Shown here piece by piece: positions 1 through 8,240 of a DNA stretch of 42,617 nucleotides. The number at the start of each line of letters is the position of its first letter. Within the stretch, counting starts at the first letter, position 1. Both the position numbers and the translations under genes were made by a program. The notes beneath the pieces were generated by a model, which did no database searches, was not told the DNA's origin, and worked only from the letters and a program-made list of their open reading frames with translations. This stretch comes from JAWXVE01 sp044425575 (lineage in GTDB: Bacteria > Bacillota > Clostridia > Lachnospirales > Lachnospiraceae). The stretch is from assembly GCA_044425575.1 (NCBI GenBank), contig JAWXVE010000012.1, positions 1-42,617 on the forward strand. The letters run 5' to 3'.

Positions 1-26
1 TGATGTTGGTTTGATTTGAAAGACAT
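1..26 (-). mobile_element. 5' end of an IS transposase gene, cut by the window edge
   Basis: An ATG at 24-26 on the minus strand opens a frame reading MSFKSNQH that runs off the window. A GAGGTG ribosome site lies 7 bases upstream and a TATAAT box lies further upstream within the 105-bp repeat. The same DNA up to codon 5 recurs as a truncated copy at 2004-2108, which fits an insertion sequence. From memory the MSFKSNQ start resembles IS1182-type transposases of Lachnospiraceae, but eight codons cannot prove the family. Confidence 0.5.
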
Positions 27-115
27 ATGTTTGCACCTCGCTTCTAATATGTCTCTATTATAACACTGAAGCGAGGAATTTAGTAGGTGATCATTAAGTT
101 TTGACACCTAAACCA
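11..115 (-). repeat. 105-bp IS end, left copy (inverted relative to 2004-2108)
   Basis: This stretch is the reverse complement of 2004-2108 with one mismatch, at position 70. Read on the minus strand it holds, in order, the element terminus with an outward-facing TTGACA on the opposite strand, a 9-bp inverted repeat (68-76 with 36-44), a TATAAT box (57-62) in the loop, a GAGGTG ribosome site (34-39) and the transposase ATG. The terminus interrupts a small lipoprotein-like gene at about position 115, so this copy looks like an insertion into that gene. Confidence 0.85.
36..76 (-). promoter_or_regulatory. Hairpin enclosing the IS promoter and masking its ribosome site
   Basis: On the minus strand CCTCGCTTC (68-76) pairs perfectly with GAAGCGAGG (36-44) across a 23-base loop. 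The TATAAT box lies in the loop, so a native transcript would begin inside the loop and lack the first arm. The second arm contains part of the GAGGTG ribosome site, so RNA entering from outside the element could fold and hide it. This is inferred by analogy with IS10 and IS50. In the 2004-2108 copy one arm base is changed. Confidence 0.5.
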
Positions 116-245
116 AATATTCCTCATAAATATTATTTTCATAATGATATGTCATATGTAAATTCATTTTCTCACTATCGTCAAATGAACACCTTGACAA
201 AAGTATAGCATTCAATAATACGGTTAATATAAGTTTTGCCCTCAT
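108..245 (-). pseudogene. Third gene of the orphan operon, truncated by the IS
   Basis: An ATG at 243-245 lies 3 bases after the stop codon of the upstream gene and has a good AGGGAG ribosome site that overlaps that gene's end. The frame encodes 45 residues starting MRAKLILTVLLNAILLSRCS, a charged start plus hydrophobic stretch ending in a cysteine, like a lipoprotein signal, although Arg before the Cys is atypical for a lipobox. The frame crosses the IS terminus near 115 and stops on TAG inside the repeat. I therefore read it as the 5' remnant of a longer lipoprotein gene cut by the insertion. The function is unknown. Confidence 0.55.
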
Positions 246-248
246 AGT

Positions 249-1010
249 CTACTCCCTAACTCTCAAATTTTCATTACCTTTATCTTTTATTTTTCGCTCT
301 ATTTTTGTAGATATAAGAATCAGGCTTACCGCTAGTATAAATGTAGCAACAATACGTATTCCTAAGTCTAATAAATCTGCAACAAAATTGCTTTCATCTA
401 CTTGCATGATTAATATGTAATCTAAATTAATATCATCAATACTAATATCCATATTTTCATTAGCAAGCCGAATAATATCATCTTCTAAATTACTTGACAT
501 TCTATCTTTGTATGCAATTGGAAGTGTTTTGCTATTTGCGTAATCTTGATTCATAAATGCAGCTATGTACGAACCATCATCTAATTCTACTAAATAATAT
601 CCAGCGTATAAAAAATTATAAAAAAACAAAGGATTTTCGGTTTGTTCTGGAATATTAATTACTCCATATGCTCTTCCGCTTGAAGTTCTCCGTGCTATTT
701 GACTCCAATCTGAATTTTTAAGTTCATAATAACCTAACGGAATTACTGTTTGTGTTTCCACAACAAAATCGTAACTATCTCTAATTTCAAAGCTCGTTAA
801 GTCGTCACTTGTTAATACTGGCACATCGTCTGCTCCTATTTTCCCTACAAAATTCAAATCATATCCATCTATAATCTCTTCATAAGACACTTTACTTGTT
901 ATTAAATCTGTTAATGGTTTAGTTGGAATGTTTGCAAAGAAGTACATGCAAAACGTTGCTCCAGCCAACACAAGTATTACATAAACTATATTTTCAGTTA
1001 TTTTTTTCAT
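249..1010 (-). CDS. Membrane protein of unknown function with an extracytoplasmic middle
   Basis: The gene encodes about 253 residues. The ATG at 1010 is chosen because an AAAGGTGG ribosome site lies just upstream; a longer frame from a TTG at 1037 has none. There is one hydrophobic segment near the N-terminus (about residues 5-26) and one near the C-terminus (about 217-237), followed by a short basic tail. The roughly 190-residue acidic region between them is probably outside the cell. It lies 88 bases after the lipoprotein gene and is followed at once by a truncated lipoprotein-like gene, so the three probably formed one operon. I do not recognise the family. It lies between two outward-facing IS ends. 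Confidence 0.75.
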   Translation of the reverse strand: MKKITENIVYVILVLAGATFCMYFFANIPTKPLTDLITSKVSYEEIIDGYDLNFVGKIGADDVPVLTSDDLTSFEIRDSYDFVVETQTVIPLGYYELKNSDWSQIARRTSSGRAYGVINIPEQTENPLFFYNFLYAGYYLVELDDGSYIAAFMNQDYANSKTLPIAYKDRMSSNLEDDIIRLANENMDISIDDINLDYILIMQVDESNFVADLLDLGIRIVATFILAVSLILISTKIERKIKDKGNENLRVRE

Positions 1011-1098
1011 GAATGATACCACCTTTCTATTCACCAATTAAAACCTCATTAAATTTTATGCTCTTAATCATTTCTTCAAGTTCTAACACAACTTCTTA

Positions 1099-1977
1099 TC
1101 ACTCATTTATAATGCTTTCATCATAGGTTATTTTAGTATCAAATATTTCAGTATGTACTTCTCCATCAAACGGGATAGAAGTGGTCCATAGTGGTATATT
1201 TGCAGTTTCGAAATTATACTCAAAGGTCACATTGATTTCATCGTCAGATATAACAAAACTTAAATATGGTTCATATTCTTCGTTTTCCATAAAGCTCATA
1301 TCAATACCAATCGCTTGTTCCAGATTGATTTCTTGCTCGTGGAATGTATCATCAAAGTCAAAGGTATGCATGATATGTTTTGTATCAAAATCATCTAAAT
1401 TTCTATAATAAACCTTAGCATTTTTATCTTCTTTCCACCAAAGCATACCTTGATTTTCTGCATAACCTCTATGATAAAAATAGGCTTTATTATCATTTAT
1501 AGTTAAGAAAAGTTCATCTTCTTTTGTGTCAAAGATTGCAATTGTATCATAAGTGTTTGTATCTATAGCAATTAATTCTCCGCTATATAACGCATCATCA
1601 AAATAATACACCCATGTTGCAGCACCTGTCATGCCAGTTCCATTCCACTGCGAAGCCCAAATATAAAGCATATCTTCCGTCTTAACAGCCGTTAAAGCAG
1701 ATACACTATCACGCTGGGTTTCATAGACAATATTATCATTTTGGTATATTCTAAGTAACCTTTGATAATTACCATTTTCACCAATTCTTTCGTATTTTAT
1801 CAGATAATCATCCATTTCAAATTGTGTTGTTTCACTATCTGCATAGTTAAAATATTTTTCACTTGTATGAAAAGTATCTCCATTTTTAATGCTGTAATTT
1901 AATTCTGTATACCGTCTTTCACAGCCAACCAGCAAACTGCAAACTATTAAAAGTAATATGATATATGGTTTTTTCAT
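1099..1977 (-). CDS. Lipoprotein of unknown function
   Basis: The 292-residue product begins MKKPYIILLLIVCSLLVGCE, a classic lipoprotein signal with an LVGC lipobox and predicted lipidation at Cys19. The mature part is acidic, rich in aromatic residues, and has alternating strand-like stretches, which could suit a beta-rich or propeller-like fold; that is only an impression. An AGAGGTG ribosome site lies 3-4 bases before the ATG. It is the first gene of the three-gene unit between the IS ends. Its -35 could be a TTGACA at 2012-2017 provided by the neighbouring IS end. No enzyme motif was found. Confidence 0.8.
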   Translation of the reverse strand: MKKPYIILLLIVCSLLVGCERRYTELNYSIKNGDTFHTSEKYFNYADSETTQFEMDDYLIKYERIGENGNYQRLLRIYQNDNIVYETQRDSVSALTAVKTEDMLYIWASQWNGTGMTGAATWVYYFDDALYSGELIAIDTNTYDTIAIFDTKEDELFLTINDNKAYFYHRGYAENQGMLWWKEDKNAKVYYRNLDDFDTKHIMHTFDFDDTFHEQEINLEQAIGIDMSFMENEEYEPYLSFVISDDEINVTFEYNFETANIPLWTTSIPFDGEVHTEIFDTKITYDESIINE

Positions 1978-2003
1978 TGCACCTCTCTTTTAATTTTTAT
2001 TAA

Positions 2004-2108
2004 TGGTTTAGGTGTCAAAACTTAATGATCACCTACTAAATTCCTCGCATCAGTGTTATAATAGAGACATATTAGAAGCGAGGTGCAAACATATGTCTTT
2101 CAAATCAA
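2004..2108 (+). repeat. 105-bp IS end, right copy, truncated
   Basis: This is the inverted copy of 11-115, differing only at 2049. Read on the plus strand it contains the IS terminus, promoter, hairpin, ribosome site and an ATG at 2093. The frame ends after six codons (MSFKST) because the element is broken at about 2108, inside an IS66 remnant. The one mismatch falls in the hairpin arm. Only the first 105 bases of this IS copy survive. Confidence 0.85.
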
Positions 2109-2110
2109 CA

Positions 2111-2230
2111 TGATTCATCGTCTTCTAAAACTCTCATTACTTTTTCACTTTGATTTCTTGGATATGCAACTGTTTGACCGTATTTAGATTTTGGTAATGC
2201 TAAACGACTTTCTGTTTCTATTTTCTGATT
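2111..2230 (-). pseudogene. Fragment of an IS66-type transposase
   Basis: The open minus-strand frame reads through LALPKSKYGQTVAY, then PRNQSEKVMRVLED. This matches the familiar C-terminal core of IS66 TnpC (LPKS..G.A..Y..NQW..L.R.LEDG). Homology starts after a stop at 2231-2233 and ends abruptly at the right IS end. About 40 codons remain, with no start and no downstream DNN motif, so it is a relic. The family call is from motif recognition, not from a search. Confidence 0.6.
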
Positions 2231-2548
2231 TTAAGATACTTCCATTATACTATAGAATGCATTATAATTCAGTCAAATCTACAAACTTTATTTTGCGTTT
2301 ATTCTACCAAAGTCATACACTTCAAAATTACAAGGTTGTTCGGGAGCCTCCTTAGAAAATTATATACGAACTACTTCAAAACGATTTAAGCCACTTATAC
2401 TCAAACAACTTACAATATCTCTTTGAATTTCCACTAAATTGCTTGGGGTAATGATGTTTCCGACGCCAATAGAAAGAAGTGCTTTCAATAGCGATGTTAC
2501 CCTCGATTTCATGCAAATGGTATGGGATTTATTTCAAGAGAAAACAGC
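2231..2548. other. Degraded intergenic DNA with one 50-codon frame
   Basis: About 320 bases lie between the IS66 relic and the tRNA terminator. The only frame that looks protein-like is on the minus strand at 2360-2512 (50 codons from ATG), with a plausible mix of residues (SIGVGNIITPSNLVEIQRDI) but no ribosome site. The frame stays open for seven codons upstream to a TGA. It may be the tail of a lost gene. I see nothing else in this stretch. Confidence 0.35.
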
Positions 2549-2582
2549 AAAAAAGCTGATAAAATTAGATTTTATCAGCTTT
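2549..2582 (-). terminator. Rho-independent terminator after tRNA-Glu
   Basis: A perfect 14-bp inverted repeat (2552-2565 with 2569-2582, 3-base loop) is followed on the minus strand by six T residues. It lies 6 bases past the tRNA 3' end. Confidence 0.85.
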
Positions 2583-2588
2583 GCAAAA

Positions 2589-2660
2589 CAGTGCGTACGG
2601 GAATCGAACCCGTGATCCCGCCGTGAGAGGGCGATGTCTTGACCTCTTGACCAACGCACC
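2589..2660 (-). tRNA. tRNA-Glu (anticodon CTC)
   Basis: A 72-base cloverleaf folds completely. The acceptor is GGTGCGT with ACGCACT, the D arm stem is GTC/GAC, the anticodon loop is CTCTCAC with anticodon CTC, the variable loop is GATC, and the T arm is ACGGG-TTCGATT-CCCGT. The anticodon arm and D loop match bacterial tRNA-Glu. The first acceptor pair is G1-U72 with G73 as discriminator, and CCA is not encoded. A promoter and a terminator of its own flank it, just downstream of polC. Confidence 0.9.
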
Positions 2661-2696
2661 TTATTCATATCTATATCATACGAATGAATCTTATAC

Positions 2697-2725
2697 ATTG
2701 TAACGTACTTGAGAGAAGAATGCAA
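2697..2725 (-). promoter_or_regulatory. Sigma-A type promoter for tRNA-Glu
   Basis: On the minus strand TTGCAT (2720-2725) and TACAAT (2697-2702) are separated by 17 bases. Transcription would start near 2690, about 30 bases before the tRNA. The box begins 16 bases past the polC stop codon. Confidence 0.65.
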
Positions 2726-2740
2726 GTAATTTTATTGACT

Positions 2741-5700
2741 TTACAACAAGTCCATAAAACTAAGTTGATTAGATTCTGGAATGTCTCCAAACAATTTCAA
2801 CTTTTCCATCAGTTCTGTTACGGTACCCGATACTTTCGTTCTATTCCGGAAATCTTCACGGGAGAGAAAGGGACCATCTTTCACTGCTTCTACAATACCC
2901 TCTGCTGCTTTTTCTCCTAGTCCATCAATACTACTTAAAGATGGCATAATCTTGCCCTCTATAATCTGGAAACCTTCTGCCTGTGCCACAAATAAATCAA
3001 TTGGAATAAAGTCATAGCCACGTGCATACATTTCCTGCACAATCTTCATATCCTTATAGGCATCTTGCTCTTTCTTGGATAAACCATCTCCTCGCTTCTT
3101 ATAATCGAGCATATAATGTTCTAAGGTTTCTTGACCCTGACACATTAATTCATAGGAAAATGCCGAAGCACGAATGCTAAAAAATGATGCATAATAAGCC
3201 AATGGATAATTCACTTTATAATAAGCAATGCGCCATGCCATCATTACATAGGCTGCTGCATGTGCTTTAGGAAACATATACTTGATCTTCTTGCATGACC
3301 AAATATACCAATCTGGCACATTGGCTTCTAGCATTGCCTCTTCCCACTCCGGTCTTAGTCCTTTTCCTTTTCGCACCGATTCCATAATGGTAAAAGAAAG
3401 ACTGCTCTCCACTCCCATATGAATTAAATAAGTCATAATATCATCACGGGTACAAATAGCTGTGGAAATCGTTGCTTTTCCTTCTTGAATTAATGTCTGG
3501 GCATTAGACAGCCACACATCTGTACCATGAGATAATCCAGAAATACGAATGAGATCCGAGAAAGAAGATGGCTTTGTATCTTCTAACATCTGAATTACAA
3601 ATTCTGTACCAAATTCTGGTATTCCTAGGGAACCCATTTTACACCCACTAATCTGTTCTGGGTTAATACCAAGTGCCTTAGTACCTTGGAATAAGGACAT
3701 AACGTCGTGGTCATCTAAGGGAATATCTACTGCCACTGTTTCTGTAAAATCTTCAAGCATACGAATCATAGTTGGATCATCATGACCTAGAATATCTAGC
3801 TTTAATAAATTATGGTCAATGGAGTGATAATCAAAGTGTGTGGTAATCGTATCTGTTGCCATGTCATTGGCTGGCCGCTGTACTGGTGTAAAAGAATAGA
3901 TATTTTCTCCTAAGGGAAGTACAATAATCCCTCCGGGATGTTGACCTGTTGAACGGCGAATCCCTGTACACCCTTGCACAATGCGATTGATTTCACAGCT
4001 TCTTTTTCGATCTCCTCTTTCATCATAATACTTCTTCACATAACCGTATGCTGTCTTATCTGCCAAAGTACCTATTGTTCCTGCACGGAAGGTCTGTCCC
4101 TCTCCAAAGATTACTTCTGTATATTTATGTGCTTTGCTTTGATATTCTCCTGAAAAATTAAGGTCAATATCTGGTTCTTTATCTCCTTTAAATCCCAGAA
4201 AGGTTTCAAAAGGAATGTCAAATCCGTCTTTTGCTAGCATTGCACCGCAATTGGGGCACTCTTTATCTTCCATGTCGCATCCTGCTTTTCCAGAAAAGGA
4301 CCTGACATATTCTGATTCAAAATCACTATAATGACACTTTGTGCAATAATAATGAGGTTGTAATGGATTTACTTCTGTAATACCTGACATGGTGGCAACA
4401 AAAGAGGATCCTACTGACCCACGGGAACCCACTAAATATCCATCTTCTACTGACTTCCACACAAGTTTTTGAGAGATAATATACATAACAGCAAATCCAT
4501 TCGAAATAATGGAATCTAATTCACGTTTTAATCTTGCTTCCACAATATCTGGTAATGGTTCTCCATACATTTCATGGGCTTTTGTATAACAAATTTCCGT
4601 TAATGTCTGATCACTATTGGGAATCACTGGCGGGCATTTATCTGGACGCACTGGAGAAATCTTATCAATTTGGTCTGCAATAATATTGGTATTCGTAATG
4701 ACTACTTCTCTGGCTATCTCTTCCCCTAAATATGCAAATTCCTCTAGCATTTCGTCAGTGGTTCTCAGATAAAGGGGTGCTTGGTCATCTGCATCCTTAA
4801 ATCCCTTACCTGCCATAATAATCTTACGATAGACTTCATCTTCCGGATTAAGGAAATGCACATCACAAGTTGCTACTACTGGCTTATGAAACAAATCTCC
4901 TAAGGTTACAATTCTTCGATTAATCTCCATTAAATCTTCCTTAGAATGAATGGTATCATATCGGGGCGATTCAATCATAAATTCATTATTGCCCAAAGGT
5001 TGAATTTCCAGATAATCATAGAATTTTACAATTTCTGCAATTGCCTCTTCTGTTTCTCCATTTACCAGCGCACGATACAATTCACCTGCTTCACAAGCAC
5101 TTCCAATTAGCAGTCCTTCTTTATGTGCTAAAAAAGAACTTTTGGGAACTTTGGGACGACCATTATAATATTTAATATGCGATTCTGATACAAGGGTATA
5201 TAGATTGGTACGCCCTATATCGTTTTTGGCCAGTATAATTGCATGATAATAGGGAAGCTTTCTAATTGCTCCTTCATTGTTTGCCGTATATTCATTGAGC
5301 TGTGATAACGTAGTCACACCTTCTTTAGCCAACTCCTCTATCATACGTATAAATATCTTTCCTGTCATTTTTGCATCATCAATCGCTCTATGATGATTTT
5401 CCATCTTATATTTATACGCCTTTGCCACTGCTGCCAGTGTATGCTTTGACTTATTAGGCAAGACCGTTCTTGCCATTTGCAATGTATCCACATATGTATT
5501 TGATATGGCAATTCCTTGACGCTTTCCGTTAGCTAGAAGGAATCCCATATCGAATTTAGCGTTATGTGCCACTAAAACGTTATCTTTACAAAATAATAAA
5601 AAATCTGGTAGAACTTGCTCGATCAAAGGTGCATCTATTACCATATCGTCACTAATATTGGTTAAATTCTGAATGACAAATGGAATGGGTACCTGTGGAT

Positions 5701-7171
5701 TCACAAAGCTTTGGTAAGAATCCACAATCTCACCATTTGTAATTTTCACTGCCCCTATTTCTATAATACAGTTATTACTTGGTGAAAACCCTGTAGTTTC
5801 AATATCAAACACCACAAATGTATTGGTAAAATCTTGTCCCGCCTCTTGTACAACTGTTTCTTGACCGTCATCTACTAAATACGCTTCCATCCCATAAATA
5901 ATCTTAAATGGATCATCATGTGGCAATGCATGATTGGCTTCTGGAAATGCTTGTACAACTCCGTGGTCAGTAATAGCAAGCGCAGTATGCCCAAACCCTT
6001 TTGCAGTTTTAATAATCTGGCGCACATCACTGACTCCATCCATATCACTCATTTTCGTATGACAATGTAACTCCACACGTTTTGTCAACATATTGTCTTG
6101 ACGCTTTCCCATGAATTCTGGAATTTTTTTGGCACCTGATATGGATCCAAGGGTCAGTTCTCCATCGTACTTGTCAATCATGGTAATTCCTTTTAACTTT
6201 ACACAAGCACCTTTTTGTACACCATTTTCTATTGATTCTATTTGATCTGCTCGAGCAAACATCTTAATCGTAATAGTGTCCGTATAATCAGTCACATCGT
6301 AAATTAACAAAAACTTCTCATTTTTTAGTTCTCGCTTTTCTAATCGAATAATCGTTCCGCGAATGACTACTTCACCCATTTCCCCCTGTATTTCAACAAT
6401 TTCAATTGCTTCCTCGTCAAAATCACGTCCATAAAACACATCTGGATTATCACTTTGGTAAGTAGATTTTTTCTTTTTAACAAATTCCTTTTTTGATTTC
6501 CCCTGAGATACCTTTTGCTTATTCTCCAATACTGTTCCTTGCTTCTGCTCTCCATGCTTACGGTCTTCAAGAGAATGTTCAAGGTCAATAATCTCTTGTC
6601 TAACATAAGATCGCTCTCGTATTTTCTGAGCAATCATATGATCATCTTCTTCCTTAGAACGTGTATGCCCTTCATAATATTGAGAGATAATGGTAACACT
6701 TATCCCACATCGTTCTACTATAATCTTATCAAGAATACGTAACAACTCATCTTCCTTATGCTTTGTAAAAGATGTCTTTCGGAATAAAATATGCATTACA
6801 TCTCTGCTAGGATAAGATATTTGTGCATTTTTAAAAATATTATATTCTAGTCTACTCCGCTCTTTCAATTCCATTAAAATAGAATCATGGTAGATATCCA
6901 TTAATGTTTGCACTGTATATTGGGATGATAATTGGAAGGATTCATAACAACGTATTTGAGTGGCAACATTTGCAAATAATTGCTTTTTGATTTCTACTTC
7001 CATGGCAAAAATATCCTTCTTATGGATGATATAAGGAGCCATTATATGAATACGCAACCATTCTCGATCTGCTGTAAGCGATACTTTTGCAACCTCTACT
7101 TGAGCAAATATTTTACTCATCTCTTCTTTTAAATGTAAGGTTGGAAATACCTCTAAAAATTTTTTCTCCAT
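2741..7171 (-). CDS. polC: DNA polymerase III alpha subunit, PolC type
   Basis: This is the replicative polymerase of low-GC Gram-positives, with built-in 3'-5' proofreading. The 1476-residue length is normal for the family. In order it has an N-terminal domain (1-230), an OB fold (about 255-350), a PHP domain starting VELHCHTKMSDMDG (about 366), a DnaQ-like exonuclease inserted in the PHP domain (DIETTG at about 456, then HNAKFD and HHRAIDD), a Cys4 zinc site (about 944-977) and the polymerase core with PDIDLNFSG (about 1000). It starts 13 bases after ispG stops, as in many clostridia, so the two are probably one operon. Confidence 0.98.
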   Translation of the reverse strand: MEKKFLEVFPTLHLKEEMSKIFAQVEVAKVSLTADREWLRIHIMAPYIIHKKDIFAMEVEIKKQLFANVATQIRCYESFQLSSQYTVQTLMDIYHDSILMELKERSRLEYNIFKNAQISYPSRDVMHILFRKTSFTKHKEDELLRILDKIIVERCGISVTIISQYYEGHTRSKEEDDHMIAQKIRERSYVRQEIIDLEHSLEDRKHGEQKQGTVLENKQKVSQGKSKKEFVKKKKSTYQSDNPDVFYGRDFDEEAIEIVEIQGEMGEVVIRGTIIRLEKRELKNEKFLLIYDVTDYTDTITIKMFARADQIESIENGVQKGACVKLKGITMIDKYDGELTLGSISGAKKIPEFMGKRQDNMLTKRVELHCHTKMSDMDGVSDVRQIIKTAKGFGHTALAITDHGVVQAFPEANHALPHDDPFKIIYGMEAYLVDDGQETVVQEAGQDFTNTFVVFDIETTGFSPSNNCIIEIGAVKITNGEIVDSYQSFVNPQVPIPFVIQNLTNISDDMVIDAPLIEQVLPDFLLFCKDNVLVAHNAKFDMGFLLANGKRQGIAISNTYVDTLQMARTVLPNKSKHTLAAVAKAYKYKMENHHRAIDDAKMTGKIFIRMIEELAKEGVTTLSQLNEYTANNEGAIRKLPYYHAIILAKNDIGRTNLYTLVSESHIKYYNGRPKVPKSSFLAHKEGLLIGSACEAGELYRALVNGETEEAIAEIVKFYDYLEIQPLGNNEFMIESPRYDTIHSKEDLMEINRRIVTLGDLFHKPVVATCDVHFLNPEDEVYRKIIMAGKGFKDADDQAPLYLRTTDEMLEEFAYLGEEIAREVVITNTNIIADQIDKISPVRPDKCPPVIPNSDQTLTEICYTKAHEMYGEPLPDIVEARLKRELDSIISNGFAVMYIISQKLVWKSVEDGYLVGSRGSVGSSFVATMSGITEVNPLQPHYYCTKCHYSDFESEYVRSFSGKAGCDMEDKECPNCGAMLAKDGFDIPFETFLGFKGDKEPDIDLNFSGEYQSKAHKYTEVIFGEGQTFRAGTIGTLADKTAYGYVKKYYDERGDRKRSCEINRIVQGCTGIRRSTGQHPGGIIVLPLGENIYSFTPVQRPANDMATDTITTHFDYHSIDHNLLKLDILGHDDPTMIRMLEDFTETVAVDIPLDDHDVMSLFQGTKALGINPEQISGCKMGSLGIPEFGTEFVIQMLEDTKPSSFSDLIRISGLSHGTDVWLSNAQTLIQEGKATISTAICTRDDIMTYLIHMGVESSLSFTIMESVRKGKGLRPEWEEAMLEANVPDWYIWSCKKIKYMFPKAHAAAYVMMAWRIAYYKVNYPLAYYASFFSIRASAFSYELMCQGQETLEHYMLDYKKRGDGLSKKEQDAYKDMKIVQEMYARGYDFIPIDLFVAQAEGFQIIEGKIMPSLSSIDGLGEKAAEGIVEAVKDGPFLSREDFRNRTKVSGTVTELMEKLKLFGDIPESNQLSFMDLL

Positions 7172-7184
7172 AATGCTTCTCTTT

Positions 7185-8240
7185 CTATTGATTCCAATTC
7201 AATAATTCTTCTCGCAAGACTTGTAAAAGTTCTGACTCTGGGACTTTTCGTATGATTTCTCCCTTTTTAATAAGCAAACCTTCTCCTATACCACCAGCAA
7301 TTCCAATATCTGCTTCTTTGGCCTCTCCTGGTCCATTTACCACACATCCCATTACTGCTACTTTTAAGTCAAGCGGAATATCTGCTACCATATGTTCCAC
7401 TTGATTTGCAAGGGCAATTAAGTCAATTCTTGTTCTTCCACAAGTGGGGCATGATACTATTTCAATACCACCCTTCCGTAATCCCAATGTTTTTAAAATC
7501 AACTTAGCCGACTTAATCTCTTCCACTGGGTCTCCTGTTAGGGAAACACGTATGGTATCTCCAATCCCTTGGTTGAGGATAAGTCCTAGCCCAATTGCAG
7601 ATTTTATATTACCACTAGTAACCGTTCCAGATTCTGTAATTCCCACATGAATTGGGTATGTTACTGTTTTGGCAAGCAATTCATGAGCTTCCACACACAT
7701 CATTACATCAGATGACTTAATACTCACTACCAGATTATCATAGCCTAGCTCTTCCACTAACGCCACTTGCCCTAATGCACTTTCCACAATTCCCTCAGCT
7801 GTTACTCCACCATTACGGTTCACAATTTCCTTTTCAAGAGAACCGCTATTCACTCCAATGCGAATAGGAATGCCTCTCTCCTTTGCAACATGAACCACTT
7901 GTGCTACACGCTCTTTACTTCCAATGTTTCCTGGATTAATACGAATCTTATCTGCTCCATTTTCCATTGCCGCAATGGCCATTCTATAATCAAAGTGTAT
8001 ATCGCCTACAAGCGGAATGGTAATTTCCTTTTTTATCTTTGCAATGGCTTTGGCTGCTTCCATGGTGGGAATGGTGCAACGCACAATCTCACAACCTGCT
8101 TGTTCCAAACGCTTAATCTGAGCCACAGTAGCAGCTACATCTTCTGTTTGCGTATTCGTCATAGATTGAATCAAAATGGGATTCCCCCCTCCAATCATAC
8201 GATTTCCTATTGCAATGATTTTTGTATGGTCTCTATGCAT
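7185..8240 (-). CDS. ispG: 4-hydroxy-3-methylbut-2-en-1-yl diphosphate synthase
   Basis: This enzyme of the non-mevalonate (MEP) isoprenoid pathway reductively opens methylerythritol cyclodiphosphate to HMBPP using a [4Fe-4S] cluster. The 351-residue protein has the TIM-barrel part (QSMTNTQTEDV near the start, GDIHFDYR, KIRINPGNIG) and the C-terminal cluster site, with SCPTCGRT and MGCVVNGPGE giving the three cysteines and the glutamate ligand. An AGAAGGAGA ribosome site precedes the ATG. It is the short bacterial form. The usual upstream partner rseP is 5.4 kb away here, and ispG has its own upstream region. Confidence 0.97.
   Translation of the reverse strand: MHRDHTKIIAIGNRMIGGGNPILIQSMTNTQTEDVAATVAQIKRLEQAGCEIVRCTIPTMEAAKAIAKIKKEITIPLVGDIHFDYRMAIAAMENGADKIRINPGNIGSKERVAQVVHVAKERGIPIRIGVNSGSLEKEIVNRNGGVTAEGIVESALGQVALVEELGYDNLVVSIKSSDVMMCVEAHELLAKTVTYPIHVGITESGTVTSGNIKSAIGLGLILNQGIGDTIRVSLTGDPVEEIKSAKLILKTLGLRKGGIEIVSCPTCGRTRIDLIALANQVEHMVADIPLDLKVAVMGCVVNGPGEAKEADIGIAGGIGEGLLIKKGEIIRKVPESELLQVLREELLNWNQ

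Noticed and set aside
2534..2725. A 63-codon minus-strand frame over the tRNA
   Set aside because: It translates through tRNA-Glu and its terminator, which explain the sequence.
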